A stretch of 64,000 nucleotides of DNA from Pseudoalteromonas sp. S16_S37 (GCF_014694405.1 NZ_JAAUWV010000003.1:62001-126000); one strand, 5' to 3'. Positions 15,476 to 25,371 are shown, counted from the stretch's first letter. Notes: generated from the sequence alone by a model not told the origin. Numbers and translations: made by a program.

Positions 15476-17803
15476 TTAAAACTGATAATTAAAAGACAGG
15501 CCTACTTGTCGTGGTGGCGCTAAATAATACTCAGAGACACCAAAGGCACTGGTAAAGTCGTTGGCGCCAATAACGTGATACTCATCCGTTAAGTTGGTTA
15601 CAAAGGCTCTGGCGCTAAGTTGCTCGCTGATAGGGTATTGCACATATAAATTGACTAACGAGAGCGATTTTTGCTTGGCGTGTTCGTTGTTAAACACATC
15701 GTTATACACTTCGCTGCGATACGCCCAACTGAGGCGAGTGGTCAGCATTTTGCCATCGCCAATCTGCCAGTCTTTTTTGATGCTTAATGCGCCTGTCCAA
15801 CGCGGCGTTTTGATAAGCTCGCTGTTAGTGGTTACCTCAGTAGCAGTGCCAACATCGGTAAATTCGGCATCTGTGTAGGATAAACTTGCACTTACGTTGA
15901 GCGTGCGAGTGACTAAGGCTTCAACTTCTAACTCAATGCCCTTGGTCTGAGTATTACCTACATTATCGATAAAGATCTCAACCCCTGAGTCTTCATTAGA
16001 TTCACCACCGCGCAATTGCATATCTTTGTGTTTAAGTAAAAATGCCGTGCTGTTAACGCGCAACTTATTATTAAGCCACTGTGAGCGCATACCAAGTTCG
16101 TACGAGGTTAAATATTCAGGTTCGAACGGGCGTGCCGACACCGGCGTATTGGCAACACCATTAAAGCCACCCGATTTAAACCCTCTTGTCGCATTAAAAA
16201 ATACCATCGCATCGGCTGAGTGATTGTATTGCACCCCCACTAACGGAGAAAATACCCGCCAGCTTTTTTCAATGGCGCCTTCAGGGCTTTGATCGGTGCG
16301 GTTGATGGCAATAACATCTGCGATATTTAAGCGGGTCACCACTTGTTGTTTTTTATCTTCCCATGTTAAACGCCCGCCGGTGGTTAAGGTCCATTTGGGC
16401 GCAAACTGATAGCTGCTGTGGGCAAATAACGCCATGCTTTGGTTATCAATTTCGTTGTTAAAGGTATTATCTAAATCAAGCCCAATATTCAAAGGGTTAC
16501 CTGCTCCTCCTATGCTGGTTGGGTTTGACAAAGGAGAGCCATCAAGCGGGCTTGGTAGTGCTTCAAGGCCAGCATACAGCCCCTCTAAAAATACAAAACG
16601 AAAGTCGTAATCAATGTGCTCGTCGATGGCGTAAAGCCCAAGTAACCACTTGAAGTGTTCGCTTTGTCTACTCGATAAATTAAATTCGATTGAGCGTTGG
16701 CGCTGCGTTTGCTCGTCATGGGTAAAGCCAATATTGACTGGGTTATTATCAAAGTCTCGACCATAAAGTGCATCTAAAGCGCGGTAGCTGACAATGGTCT
16801 TAAGGTGGGTGTTATCGCTTATGCCCCACTCGATGGTGCTGCGATAGCCAATTTGGTCCAATCTATTTTCGTTTTCGGCGGTAGCAGCACTTAAAAATGG
16901 GTCGCTAAATGTTTGTAAAATAGGTATTTCATCGATGGCAGGCGACTGTTGCGCAACTGAGTTAAACAAGCTGATCAAACTGGCTTGGTCGTCTTTTTTA
17001 GCCAACACCGAGGGCGCGGTGCCGTTATTTTGTAATTGTCTGTCTAAGCTGAATTCAACACGCAGGGTATTTGAATGTTTATACCTTAATTTGGCTAACA
17101 GACTGAACTCATCTTGACCGCCTTCAAGTTGCCCATTTAAGCGCTTTACAAAGCCATCTTCACTAAATTTGGCAACAGCGATGCGCGTTGCCCATTGCTC
17201 ATTGAGTGGCAGATTGGCCAGCAACGTGGTGTCGCGCCGATGGTAATCACCTGCGGTGATAGCGCCGCTAACATGATCTTTATCGCTGACTTTATTGGTT
17301 AATACATTGATGGCACCACCAATGGAGTTTTTGCCATATAACGTGCCTTGTGGCCCTCGCAACACTTCAACTCGGTCGATATCTAAAAAGTTGATAATGG
17401 CACCTGCGGCGCGAGCGTGGTACACGCCATCAATGTACAAGCCAACACTGGGATCTGTGGTAGGGATAGGGTCCACTTGACCAACCCCGCGAATGGTAAT
17501 ACCCCCGCAGTGTGTACAGCCTGAGTTTTCACCTACCGTCGTGATATCAATGTTCGGGATAAAATAAGCGGCATCGACTAAGTTATCTAGTGCGCGTTGC
17601 TGTAAAAATTCGCCCGACATCACAGACACCGAAATGGGGGTATTTTGTAGGTTTTCTTCAACCTTTCTTGCTTCAACGGTCACATTAAGTAACTCACTCA
17701 AATCAAGAGAGAATAAGTCAACGTTATTACTTGCGTGTAACAAAGGGGCGTGTGCGAGTATTGCAACGCCTAGCACTTGTCTTACAGCAGAGTTTAACCG
17801 CAT
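15476..17803 (-). CDS. TonB-dependent outer-membrane receptor
   Basis: 775 residues. A signal peptide (cleavage near LLHASNN) precedes VTVEARKVEENLQNTPISVS, a plug domain with GITIRGVGQVDPIP and VEVLRGPQGTLYGKNSIGGA (~50-180), and a 22-strand barrel ending in GLSFNYQF with a terminal Phe. It takes up a large ligand such as a siderophore or oligosaccharide with TonB energy. The plug carries an unusual CTHCGG cysteine pair near residue 97. No TonB box is obvious. The AraC-type regulator lies just upstream in the same direction. Confidence 0.9.
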   Translation of the reverse strand: MRLNSAVRQVLGVAILAHAPLLHASNNVDLFSLDLSELLNVTVEARKVEENLQNTPISVSVMSGEFLQQRALDNLVDAAYFIPNIDITTVGENSGCTHCGGITIRGVGQVDPIPTTDPSVGLYIDGVYHARAAGAIINFLDIDRVEVLRGPQGTLYGKNSIGGAINVLTNKVSDKDHVSGAITAGDYHRRDTTLLANLPLNEQWATRIAVAKFSEDGFVKRLNGQLEGGQDEFSLLAKLRYKHSNTLRVEFSLDRQLQNNGTAPSVLAKKDDQASLISLFNSVAQQSPAIDEIPILQTFSDPFLSAATAENENRLDQIGYRSTIEWGISDNTHLKTIVSYRALDALYGRDFDNNPVNIGFTHDEQTQRQRSIEFNLSSRQSEHFKWLLGLYAIDEHIDYDFRFVFLEGLYAGLEALPSPLDGSPLSNPTSIGGAGNPLNIGLDLDNTFNNEIDNQSMALFAHSSYQFAPKWTLTTGGRLTWEDKKQQVVTRLNIADVIAINRTDQSPEGAIEKSWRVFSPLVGVQYNHSADAMVFFNATRGFKSGGFNGVANTPVSARPFEPEYLTSYELGMRSQWLNNKLRVNSTAFLLKHKDMQLRGGESNEDSGVEIFIDNVGNTQTKGIELEVEALVTRTLNVSASLSYTDAEFTDVGTATEVTTNSELIKTPRWTGALSIKKDWQIGDGKMLTTRLSWAYRSEVYNDVFNNEHAKQKSLSLVNLYVQYPISEQLSARAFVTNLTDEYHVIGANDFTSAFGVSEYYLAPPRQVGLSFNYQF

Positions 17804-17868
17804 GACTTCACCCCTATTTTTATCGTCTCACTTGGTAAGTATAGCGCTAATATAAAGTACGTGATGAA

Positions 17869-19050
17869 CTACGAGTTATGGGCTTTTTGAAACTGGCTCG
17901 GTGTTTGTCCTGTGGCGCTTTTAAACGCTTTATAAAAAGAAGACCGAGTGTTAAAACCCACCGACATGGCAATCTCTAACACGTTACCCTGGCCTGCGAG
18001 TAGTTTTGTTTTTGCCTCTTCAACTCGGGCATTATTTATACATTCAAAAAATGACGTTTGCATTACTTGGCTGAGCGTTTGCGACACATATTGGCTGGGC
18101 TCATTTAAGTGCTTTGCTAATTTAAACAGATTGAGGTTAGCGTCGAGGTAAATGCGTTGCTGCACGAGCGCATGCTGAATTTTATCTGCAATTTTGCTGG
18201 CGTGTTCTTGCGAAAGGGCAGAGCGTTTATAAGATGCAGCGTCTTCAGCTCTAGTGGTATCAGTATCCGTAATAGGCTTTTGGGTTTGCGCATAGGTGTT
18301 GGCAAATCCTGGTTGTTGCTTTAAACCATAATACGCAAAGCCCCAGATAGTAATTAGGCACAGCGCTTGCCCGCACTGAGGAGCGAACAATGCGATACTT
18401 TGGTTATCTAGTGCAATCGATAAAACGCCCCAGATCCAATTTAAAAGCATCGCCATCGTGATATAAATCAGCCACTGATATTTTTTATTGCTCAGGTCGC
18501 AAAATACGTCTTTGAGCTGTTGGTGATAGCGCTTAGTTAAGTTGATAAGTTTGTACAGATAGTAGGCGGTTTGCATAAACCAAACGGCAAGCACAAGCAT
18601 AATGGCCACACTGATAAATACGGTAAGCGCCGTATTTGCCACAACTTCATCCGTAAAAAACATCTTTTGTAGCAAAGCGTTTGGCGCAAGCAATAGCGCC
18701 ATGGTCAAACTAAGGCTAAGCAACGAGGGCAAGTAATGTTTGATATAGGCATGTTTAAACCGCCAAGGTTCAACCGCGACTAACCCATTTGTGTACAACC
18801 AAAGGCTTGGAGCCAGCAGTAAAAAGCAAGGTGCTAACAGGGCAATATAGGTAATTACACCCTGTTCAAAAGCAAAAAAAACAAACCCAGAAGCACTGAT
18901 AATGGTGAGCCCCAACATGAGCAATAACAGCGGTAAGTAAAATGGTTGATGTTTAACTTTGTCTAAAATTACGTGCATAGCAAAGCTGCCTACCCCAAGT
19001 GATAGACTAGAAAAAAGTATCTCTAAGATATGTGGTTCTTTGAATGTCAT
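17869..19050 (-). CDS. AraC family regulator with membrane sensor domain
   Basis: 393 residues. The first ~240 form about seven hydrophobic helices; the last ~100 are an AraC/XylS double HTH (LFKLAKHLNEPSQYVSQTLS and VLEIAMSVGFNTRSSFYKAF, FKSATGQTPSQFQ). Such proteins sit in the inner membrane and regulate transcription directly. It is 65 bp upstream of the TonB receptor and likely controls it (inference from order). Divergent from a small membrane protein across 137 bp. Confidence 0.87.
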   Translation of the reverse strand: MTFKEPHILEILFSSLSLGVGSFAMHVILDKVKHQPFYLPLLLLMLGLTIISASGFVFFAFEQGVITYIALLAPCFLLLAPSLWLYTNGLVAVEPWRFKHAYIKHYLPSLLSLSLTMALLLAPNALLQKMFFTDEVVANTALTVFISVAIMLVLAVWFMQTAYYLYKLINLTKRYHQQLKDVFCDLSNKKYQWLIYITMAMLLNWIWGVLSIALDNQSIALFAPQCGQALCLITIWGFAYYGLKQQPGFANTYAQTQKPITDTDTTRAEDAASYKRSALSQEHASKIADKIQHALVQQRIYLDANLNLFKLAKHLNEPSQYVSQTLSQVMQTSFFECINNARVEEAKTKLLAGQGNVLEIAMSVGFNTRSSFYKAFKSATGQTPSQFQKAHNS

Positions 19051-19101
19051 TTTTAACTTTTTGTAATTATTGCTTTTATTTATTTTTGTCTATGATTTTT
19101 T

Positions 19102-19123
19102 GTCCTCGCTATGTGGCTAGGAC
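19102..19123. promoter_or_regulatory. Inverted repeat in the AraC-type/membrane protein divergent region
   Basis: GTCCT (19102-19106) and AGGAC (19119-19123) with a 12-bp spacer; one extra flanking pair extends the dyad imperfectly. It lies between starts at 19050 and 19188 and is a plausible operator, though short. Confidence 0.35.
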
Positions 19124-19187
19124 GAATATAACTCACTGCCAGCCTAGTATGGTTCTAAATTGAACTTTTAGCTATTTAGGAGCAGTC

Positions 19188-19874
19188 ATGGTGCAGTCGG
19201 CCGTTTTATATTCTCATATCTTTTTTGGCGCTATTGCAGTTATTGCAGGATATATTGCGTTATTTACATCCAAAGGGAAAGCACGCCATATCCAATCAGG
19301 AAACTGGTTTGTGATCACCATGGTGTTGATGGCGATACCGGGTATTGTTATTGCTTACATGATGCCCATGATAATCACGGCGATTGCTGGATTTTTTACC
19401 ATCTATTTAGTGCTCTCTGGTGTGGGGGTATTTAAATTTGCCCATGCAAGGCGCGGTTGCTTAAATCTTGCCTTGTGTATCGGTGCTTTTGTGATAGGGC
19501 TTTATAGTTTGCTGTGTGGCTATTGGGCAACTCAATCACAAAGCGGTTTTTACCAAGGCGTTACGCTAGAGCCTTATATTATGTTTGGGGTACTGCCTAT
19601 CATCAGCGCGCTGTTAGATATTCGTTATATGCTTGTTCAAACGTTAACTTCTACAGTGCGCTTAACACGCCATGTTTGGCGTATGTGTTTTGCACTGTTT
19701 ATTGCTGTGGGGTCGTTTGTTGGGCAAGGTTTAAAAAGTGCGCCCGATGCCATTGGAAGCTTTGTGCTGGTTGAGTATGCTGATGTCATTATTTTATTGA
19801 CCATGCTGTATTGGCTGGTACGCGTGAACGGCATTGTTAGTAAAGTTAAAAATCGCGTGGTAAGCAATACCTAA
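19188..19874 (+). CDS. Small multi-span membrane protein, function unknown
   Basis: 228 residues with about seven predicted membrane helices. The opening YSHIFFGAIAVIAGYIALF followed by SKGKARHIQSGNWF resembles DUF2306-type predicted membrane proteins (conserved His in helix 1 and a KG...H...G loop). I cannot assign a function. AGGAG lies 6 nt before the ATG. It is divergent from the AraC-type regulator, so it may belong to that regulon. The stop lies one base from the convergent end of the next gene. Confidence 0.65.
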   Translation: MVQSAVLYSHIFFGAIAVIAGYIALFTSKGKARHIQSGNWFVITMVLMAIPGIVIAYMMPMIITAIAGFFTIYLVLSGVGVFKFAHARRGCLNLALCIGAFVIGLYSLLCGYWATQSQSGFYQGVTLEPYIMFGVLPIISALLDIRYMLVQTLTSTVRLTRHVWRMCFALFIAVGSFVGQGLKSAPDAIGSFVLVEYADVIILLTMLYWLVRVNGIVSKVKNRVVSNT

Positions 19875-19875
19875 T

Positions 19876-20613
19876 TCAATCGATTTGACTTAATTGCTCA
19901 AAGCGGCCGTCTTGTTTCATTTTAAACAGCAAATGCGATAGCCGCTTGGCAAGGTGAGGATGGAGCTGTTTGTTGATATAAGTGTGTAGTTTGATTTCAA
20001 CCAGCGGTGGCGTGTGTATTTTTACATCGGCAAACATAATCGGTGAGACACTGAGTAATCGTGCTGCGGTAGCACGGCTGGTAATTGTTATATCGGCACG
20101 CCCCATACTGATAAGTTCAATAGCTTGATGAAAATCATTGACCAAAATAACGCCTTTAAATCGTGCCTGATTTTTGTCTAAAAATGCAGTACCACGTTCA
20201 TAAGCAATGGTATAGTCTTTCATGCTAGGCCAGCCATCCACCACAATATGGTCTTTTCCTACTACGGATTGGTCAACCACAGCAATTGCCTGTTCAACTT
20301 GCTCTAAGTTTGGTAGAGACACTAAATCAAGATCGCTCACACGAAATAACTCGCCGTCTACTTTGCCGAGATTTGCCCAACTTAAACTGCGCTTATTGGG
20401 GAGCGTTACCACAGTAAGCTCATAGCCCAGTTCAGCTAAAGCAACATTCAATACTTGCGTTGCTTGTTGATACAAGGGGGTTCTTGGGTCGTTCGTCGTT
20501 GATAACGTAATGGGCCTAAGCGGTACATTTTGACTGTATGCTTGCGGAATATTTATAAACAGCAACGATAACCAAGCTAATACCAAGTAATACAATCGTT
20601 TCAATATGCTCAA
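19876..20613 (-). CDS. Periplasmic solute-binding-like protein (SBP_bac_3 type)
   Basis: 245 residues: signal peptide ending near QAYSQN, then LSTTNDPRTPLYQQATQVLN, ELTVVTLPNKRSLSWANLGKVDGELFRV (two segments) and GRADITITSRATAARLL. This matches the stand-alone amino-acid-binding-like domain common in Alteromonadales, with no ABC permease next to it. It may be a sensor or scavenging protein. The start is a TTG at 20613; other nearby TTGs make the exact start uncertain. Confidence 0.75.
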   Translation of the reverse strand: MSILKRLYYLVLAWLSLLFINIPQAYSQNVPLRPITLSTTNDPRTPLYQQATQVLNVALAELGYELTVVTLPNKRSLSWANLGKVDGELFRVSDLDLVSLPNLEQVEQAIAVVDQSVVGKDHIVVDGWPSMKDYTIAYERGTAFLDKNQARFKGVILVNDFHQAIELISMGRADITITSRATAARLLSVSPIMFADVKIHTPPLVEIKLHTYINKQLHPHLAKRLSHLLFKMKQDGRFEQLSQID

Positions 20614-20748
20614 TTCAGTGATAACAAAGATAACTTTGAGTATAGGCGGTTTGTGCGCAGAGCGATTAATTTACGGCGCAATATTATTAAAGTTAGCGTT
20701 CATTTGGCCGTTAATTATTCAGTAAACATAGACTTCTAAGGATAGAAA

Positions 20749-21270
20749 ATGAAGATAGTCGCACATTCTGCGGTGGTTGCTACCCCAGCCAATACACCTA
20801 CGCAAAATAGCCCCGCAAATCTTAACAGCAATAACGATGTGAGCGAGCCAGAGCAAAAAAAAGATGTGATGCTGAGTGAACACTTTGATGGTATTGCACA
20901 GGGCTATAAAGCGGGTAATCCACAGTTTAAAGAGCAATATGAAAACTTTGAAGAAGCACTGGCATTGCTTAAAGAGCGAATTGAGCAACTCAGGGCGCAA
21001 ATCAATAAGCTAAAAAGTTCTCCTTTGCAGCGGGTGTTACGGATTGATGCTCAAAGCCCAGCCGCCACAAACGATACAATCGATGCAAGCGCCCAGACAA
21101 ATCAGCATATCGGGGCGCGTGAATATCAAAGTAATAGCGAGCAAGAGCAAATAGATGCACTAGAAAAACAGCTGGGAGAACTCAAAGGGCAAGAAGCCTA
21201 TATAAAAGCGCAAATGTTTAAAATGATAGAAGAAGAAACCGAGCGCCTAGAGCGCGAAGCAAGAAGGTAG
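20749..21270 (+). CDS. Coiled-coil protein of unknown function
   Basis: 173 residues, hydrophilic, no signal peptide. A Pro/Asn/Thr-rich N-terminus (~1-30) is followed by a helical coiled coil (FEEALALLKERIEQLRAQIN), a variable linker and a second coiled coil (EQIDALEKQLGELKGQEAYI) ending in a charged helix. AAGGA lies before the ATG. I do not recognise a named family; FlxA-like or structural roles are possible but unsupported. Confidence 0.6.
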   Translation: MKIVAHSAVVATPANTPTQNSPANLNSNNDVSEPEQKKDVMLSEHFDGIAQGYKAGNPQFKEQYENFEEALALLKERIEQLRAQINKLKSSPLQRVLRIDAQSPAATNDTIDASAQTNQHIGAREYQSNSEQEQIDALEKQLGELKGQEAYIKAQMFKMIEEETERLEREARR

Positions 21271-21316
21271 TTTTTTTGAACTGTAAGCGCGTGTTTTTTA
21301 AATGAACGAGTTTTAA

Positions 21317-21347
21317 TTGAGGATTTGTGGTTACTCTAAATCCTCAA
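21317..21347. terminator. 10-bp hairpin between convergent genes
   Basis: TTGAGGATTT (21317-21326) pairs perfectly with AAATCCTCAA (21338-21347) around an 11-nt loop. It lies between the convergent ends at 21270 and 21413. No strong U-run follows on either strand, so termination is likely but not certain. Confidence 0.5.
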
Positions 21348-21412
21348 ACTAACCCCTTAGAGATTTAGGTGCTCAAATACCAATAAAAAATATTTAACAA
21401 CACACTATGTAC

Positions 21413-23590
21413 TTAGTCTTTCTCACATACACCGCGTAACTGTTTATTAAGTAAGTTAATACGAGGTTGTAACTCAACCATTCTAGCCTTTGCTTGAGAT
21501 TTAGCTTGTGCGACATTCTGGGTGCTCGCTACTTGAGATAGTAGCGGGAATGCCCCCCAGCTTTGACACACAGCCGGACTTTTATTACACCCTTGGATCA
21601 ACGCTTGCTCCGCTCTGATCATATCACCATAGAGCACAAAAAAGCGCGCTAGTACGAGATCGGTGAGCGCAATTTCATCCATTGGCATAGCTAGTGCAGT
21701 ATTTTCAAGCTGCGACAACAGTCGTACTCGTTCATCTACTGTAAGTGACTCTACTTGAACTCGTGTGACAACATTGGCCACATCCAATAGCGCTTGTTGG
21801 CTGAACCTAGAAAGCGATTTCCCCATTTGTGAATAAAACGGCATCGCTTGTTGCTTTTCACCGAGCGCTAGATAAGCGGTGGCGTTTAAGAAAAGCGCTT
21901 CAAACAAACTGTCGCCACCCAGTATATCTGGCGCATAGGATTGATACCACCGAGGGTACTCCTTTAGTTTTTTCTCATAGGCATATTTAGAGAAAGCTAA
22001 CCATGGCAGCCGCCAATCTCTGGAAGGTAATTGGTTAGCCCAATATTCACTTTCTTCAAAATTACCCAGAACTACATTAAGTTGCGCCATAGTGCCATTA
22101 AAATCATCATTGCAAATCATTTGCGCGTGTCGGTCACTCAGGAGCGTAAAGACATGTTCAAAGTCACCTTGCATCATGAACCAATTCGCAAAAACAAAAT
22201 CTATACTGGTAGAAATATATGGATGGCTTTGAATAGTAGTTTGATACTGACGTAATTCTTCATTACGAGGACTATAAAGCAGCTCTAGAAAATAAAAATA
22301 GGCATTGTCTTCAAATTCAGGTTCGTGTTCGTACACTTTTTCGAAGTGCTTTAATGCACGATTTTCTTCATCTAATTCAATATGAAGTAGCCCCTGAATG
22401 TAAGTTAGAAAATGGTCCTGTTCTAACTTTTCTAGCAATTGAAATGCAATGTGCCCATTATCTACATTTGCTAGGTATAATGCCGCTGAAATTAATGCGT
22501 AATTACTTTGGTGATAGCGCGCCAGCAAAAAGTTCACACCTGCCTGTAGCTTACTGTCTTCAACAAACTCTATCCGGTAAAATGCCAGTAAGGTATTAAC
22601 AAATGCATGTTTGGCTCGTTTTTGCTGCTCGTTTAAACTACTGCCGTCAATTTCAAGTCGAAGCGTTACAATCGCACGTTGGATATTATCGCTTTCAGAT
22701 AGTGCAGCTAAAGCCTTTAGCTCTTTACTCCCTCGCACTAATTCTGCTATCCCAGAGTTGCCTTGACGAAGCATTGGCGTGGTAAATTGGCTTACTAGCT
22801 TTGAGCGCACCTCATGGGTATCAAACTTATTGAGGGGCTGATATTCGATATGAATCAGCCGAGCAGGTAGTCCCATCATCACGAGCGCGAGGACAGTTTC
22901 TTTTTCTGGTAGGTATTTGATCACCAGTTTTGGCTGGCTACCTAAACTATTCACTTTTTCTAAAAACGCGTTGTTCTGTGCCACAACCACATTTGAAATG
23001 TTGAGCGCATTAACCAACTTCTTTTGAAGCGCCGCCAATTTTTTTTCTTTTTCATCGGTACCTGTGTTGATCACGACTAGATAAGGTGCATCTATCAGTT
23101 CTTCTGAATGTAATGTTTCTGGGTGTGTTTGGTTGAAATGGATCCACACATAGGCGCATAGCGCCACAAAACTGCTCATTATAAGCATAAGCATCCGTTT
23201 CGACACTGACACATTGTTATGTGGTGGTTTCCTACTGTTCTTCACCATAGTGTCCGAAGTGTCTACGGTTGTTACTTCATCAGCTAAATGACTTACTTGT
23301 GCAATGAGCTGATAACCACACCGAGGCACTGTTTTTATGTACGCCTGTTCGTCGCCGCTTTCAAGTGCAAGACGTAAATTACGCACCGTTTGATAAACGA
23401 GGTTATCCGTTGTGTGTTCCGTGTTCCAAACTTGCTTCTTTATTTCAGCAATGGAAACTACGTTATCTGATTTTAATACCAACAGGTGAAGCAGTTTAAA
23501 TGCCGTGGGACTTAGTTCTAGCTCATTTTGACCATCGAGAATACTAAATCGCTTTTCATTTAAAACCCACTTTCCAACTTTTAATTGCAC
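21413..23590 (-). CDS. CadC/ToxR-like membrane regulator with helical-repeat sensor region
   Basis: 725 residues from GTG 23590 (AGGT upstream). A winged helix spans about 1-105 (LSPTAFKLLHLLVLKSDNVV, NLVYQTVRNLRLALES, IKTVPRCGYQLIAQV). A membrane span lies near 135-155 (LMLIMSSFVALCAYVWI). The ~570-residue periplasmic part is mostly alpha-helical with TPR-like pairs (HIAFQLLEKLEQDHFLTYIQ, LHIELDEENRALKHFEKVYE, ATAYLALGEKQQAMPFYSQM). Same architecture as the regulator at 9870 but a different sensor. The target is unclear: the divergent neighbour is the M43-like lipoprotein gene. Confidence 0.85.
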   Translation of the reverse strand: MQLKVGKWVLNEKRFSILDGQNELELSPTAFKLLHLLVLKSDNVVSIAEIKKQVWNTEHTTDNLVYQTVRNLRLALESGDEQAYIKTVPRCGYQLIAQVSHLADEVTTVDTSDTMVKNSRKPPHNNVSVSKRMLMLIMSSFVALCAYVWIHFNQTHPETLHSEELIDAPYLVVINTGTDEKEKKLAALQKKLVNALNISNVVVAQNNAFLEKVNSLGSQPKLVIKYLPEKETVLALVMMGLPARLIHIEYQPLNKFDTHEVRSKLVSQFTTPMLRQGNSGIAELVRGSKELKALAALSESDNIQRAIVTLRLEIDGSSLNEQQKRAKHAFVNTLLAFYRIEFVEDSKLQAGVNFLLARYHQSNYALISAALYLANVDNGHIAFQLLEKLEQDHFLTYIQGLLHIELDEENRALKHFEKVYEHEPEFEDNAYFYFLELLYSPRNEELRQYQTTIQSHPYISTSIDFVFANWFMMQGDFEHVFTLLSDRHAQMICNDDFNGTMAQLNVVLGNFEESEYWANQLPSRDWRLPWLAFSKYAYEKKLKEYPRWYQSYAPDILGGDSLFEALFLNATAYLALGEKQQAMPFYSQMGKSLSRFSQQALLDVANVVTRVQVESLTVDERVRLLSQLENTALAMPMDEIALTDLVLARFFVLYGDMIRAEQALIQGCNKSPAVCQSWGAFPLLSQVASTQNVAQAKSQAKARMVELQPRINLLNKQLRGVCEKD

Positions 23591-23984
23591 AACAAGTACC
23601 TTTTGTTAAAACTTATACTCGCGCCTTACATGTAACGCGTCGCATACTTATGCAGGTCCCTCTATCCTTACCAAAAATCCAGTCAAACTTTATATCACAA
23701 CTTTTTATAGCCTAACACCATCCGTCGACAAACGAGTGAGAACTCAGACCAGCCCATGGTAATTCTACAATGGTTGTGTTGTGTTTAGGCCCCATCAGAC
23801 TTCAACTCGTCACAGTTCTCACAAACACACTAAACTAAGCTAACATCGCCAAAGAATGAAAATAAGTTTAAAAATCAATCTAATAACCATCTTATTAAGA
23901 AAAACTCAGATCTATTTAGTTTGAAAATATAGGCAAAGTTGGTAGCTTTAGCGCCAATGTTACTCACCTTAGGGAATATAAATC
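23591..23984. other. Intergenic region, divergent promoters expected
   Basis: 394 bp between the CadC-like regulator and the lipoprotein gene. AT-rich near 23860-23950. I see no ORF, RNA gene or clear palindrome. Confidence 0.4.
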
Positions 23985-25355
23985 ATGAATATCACACGCC
24001 TTGTTCCAGTTGCTGCAATCAGCTTAATGACTTTAGGGTGCTCGGGCGGCTCATCTAACAATGAAAGCGCCACACAGCAGTCTCAACCCATTAATAGTGC
24101 GGCGCCTTCTGTAACATCAATTTCAATAGTGATAGACGAACAGGCGATGTCTGTTACGCCTAATGCGCTTAACCTAAAAGCGGGCAAAAGTGGAGAGTTT
24201 AGCCTAACACTCACTCAAGGGTATAAAATCGAGTCCATCTACGGATGTGGTGCGACATACAATGAAGACACTAGCAAAATCAAGGTCACAGCCACTGAAA
24301 AGTCCTGCGCAATCAAAGTGACGGCACAAGAAAAGCAGACAATAGTTCCGGTTACCAGCTCGGTATTAGGTTTTGGCTCGCTCTCCTCGTTACCCCAAAA
24401 TGTAGAACAAGGCAGCAGCTTTGATATTAATGCTACGCCCCAAACTGATTATATACTCGACAAAATTGTCGGCTGCGGTGCAGCACAGGACAGCAGGGGG
24501 CGCTGGCATGTTCTGTCGGCCCAATCGCCTTGCCATATTGAAGCAACATTTACATCAAATTTTGAGGCATCGGTCGACTTTGCTGAATCTATTCGATTAC
24601 CGATTGTTATACACGTAATTGAAAATGGAAATATATCTATCAGTGATGAACTAGCTCATAGTCATGTTGAGTTACTAAACATGCACTTTCGGCGTTCAAA
24701 ATTGCTCGCAGACTTTGACTTTCTGATAGACAGCAGTGCGCCAGAGCACACACCTATACCTGACAAAGATAGACAATATATTGCCGATACTGGGATCACA
24801 TTTTATCTCGCGACCAACACGATTGATGGTGCGCCAAGTACGGGGATCAATCGTATTTTGACAGATCAAACACTGACGGAACAAGCAATGAAATCATCAA
24901 TGTGGGATGCAAATAAAGTGATTAATGTGTGGGTTGGCGAAAAACCAACATCAGCCATAGATCAAGAAACTATCTATCATCTCACAGCCAATAGCGAGTC
25001 AAATTCACTTGCTGGGATAGCCATTGACCATCGCAAGTTTTCAGATTTTTCTAATCGCAGTTTTGATGCAAAACTTGGTAAAACGTTGACGCATAGCATG
25101 GGGCACTATCTGGGCTTAATCGGTCATATAACACAAGGGCCAGAAAACGGTCATCGCAACTTACCTTGTGACGGCGTGATCCAACCAAGCCCTCTGTGTA
25201 CTAACAAAGACCTATTATTCAATTACATGCGCGATAGCCAAGTCGCTGACGATAACAAGCGTATGTTTTCTATCAGTCAAGCAAACCTGATGAGACTGTA
25301 CATTCAAAACGGTCCTCTTGAGGCGCTTTATAATCATGTGCGCGATAAACAGTAA
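23985..25355 (+). CDS. Lipoprotein with degenerate M43-type metallopeptidase domain
   Basis: 456 residues. A lipobox (LMTLGCSGGSS, Cys ~19) precedes two beta-rich repeats (~45-110 and ~120-190), each with a Cys pair (IYGCGATYN/EKSCAIKV and KIVGCGAAQD/QSPCHIEA). The C-terminal ~260 residues resemble pappalysin/cytophagalysin M43 peptidases: RLPIVIHVIENG, FYLATNTIDG, LAGIAIDHR and a late NYMRD methionine-turn-like motif. The zinc site is damaged: H370-S-M-G-H374-YLGLIG-H381 has Ser where catalytic Glu belongs and the third His one residue late. It is probably not an active peptidase (inference). Confidence 0.7.
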   Translation: MNITRLVPVAAISLMTLGCSGGSSNNESATQQSQPINSAAPSVTSISIVIDEQAMSVTPNALNLKAGKSGEFSLTLTQGYKIESIYGCGATYNEDTSKIKVTATEKSCAIKVTAQEKQTIVPVTSSVLGFGSLSSLPQNVEQGSSFDINATPQTDYILDKIVGCGAAQDSRGRWHVLSAQSPCHIEATFTSNFEASVDFAESIRLPIVIHVIENGNISISDELAHSHVELLNMHFRRSKLLADFDFLIDSSAPEHTPIPDKDRQYIADTGITFYLATNTIDGAPSTGINRILTDQTLTEQAMKSSMWDANKVINVWVGEKPTSAIDQETIYHLTANSESNSLAGIAIDHRKFSDFSNRSFDAKLGKTLTHSMGHYLGLIGHITQGPENGHRNLPCDGVIQPSPLCTNKDLLFNYMRDSQVADDNKRMFSISQANLMRLYIQNGPLEALYNHVRDKQ

Positions 25356-25371
25356 TGTGATTTTAACACCC

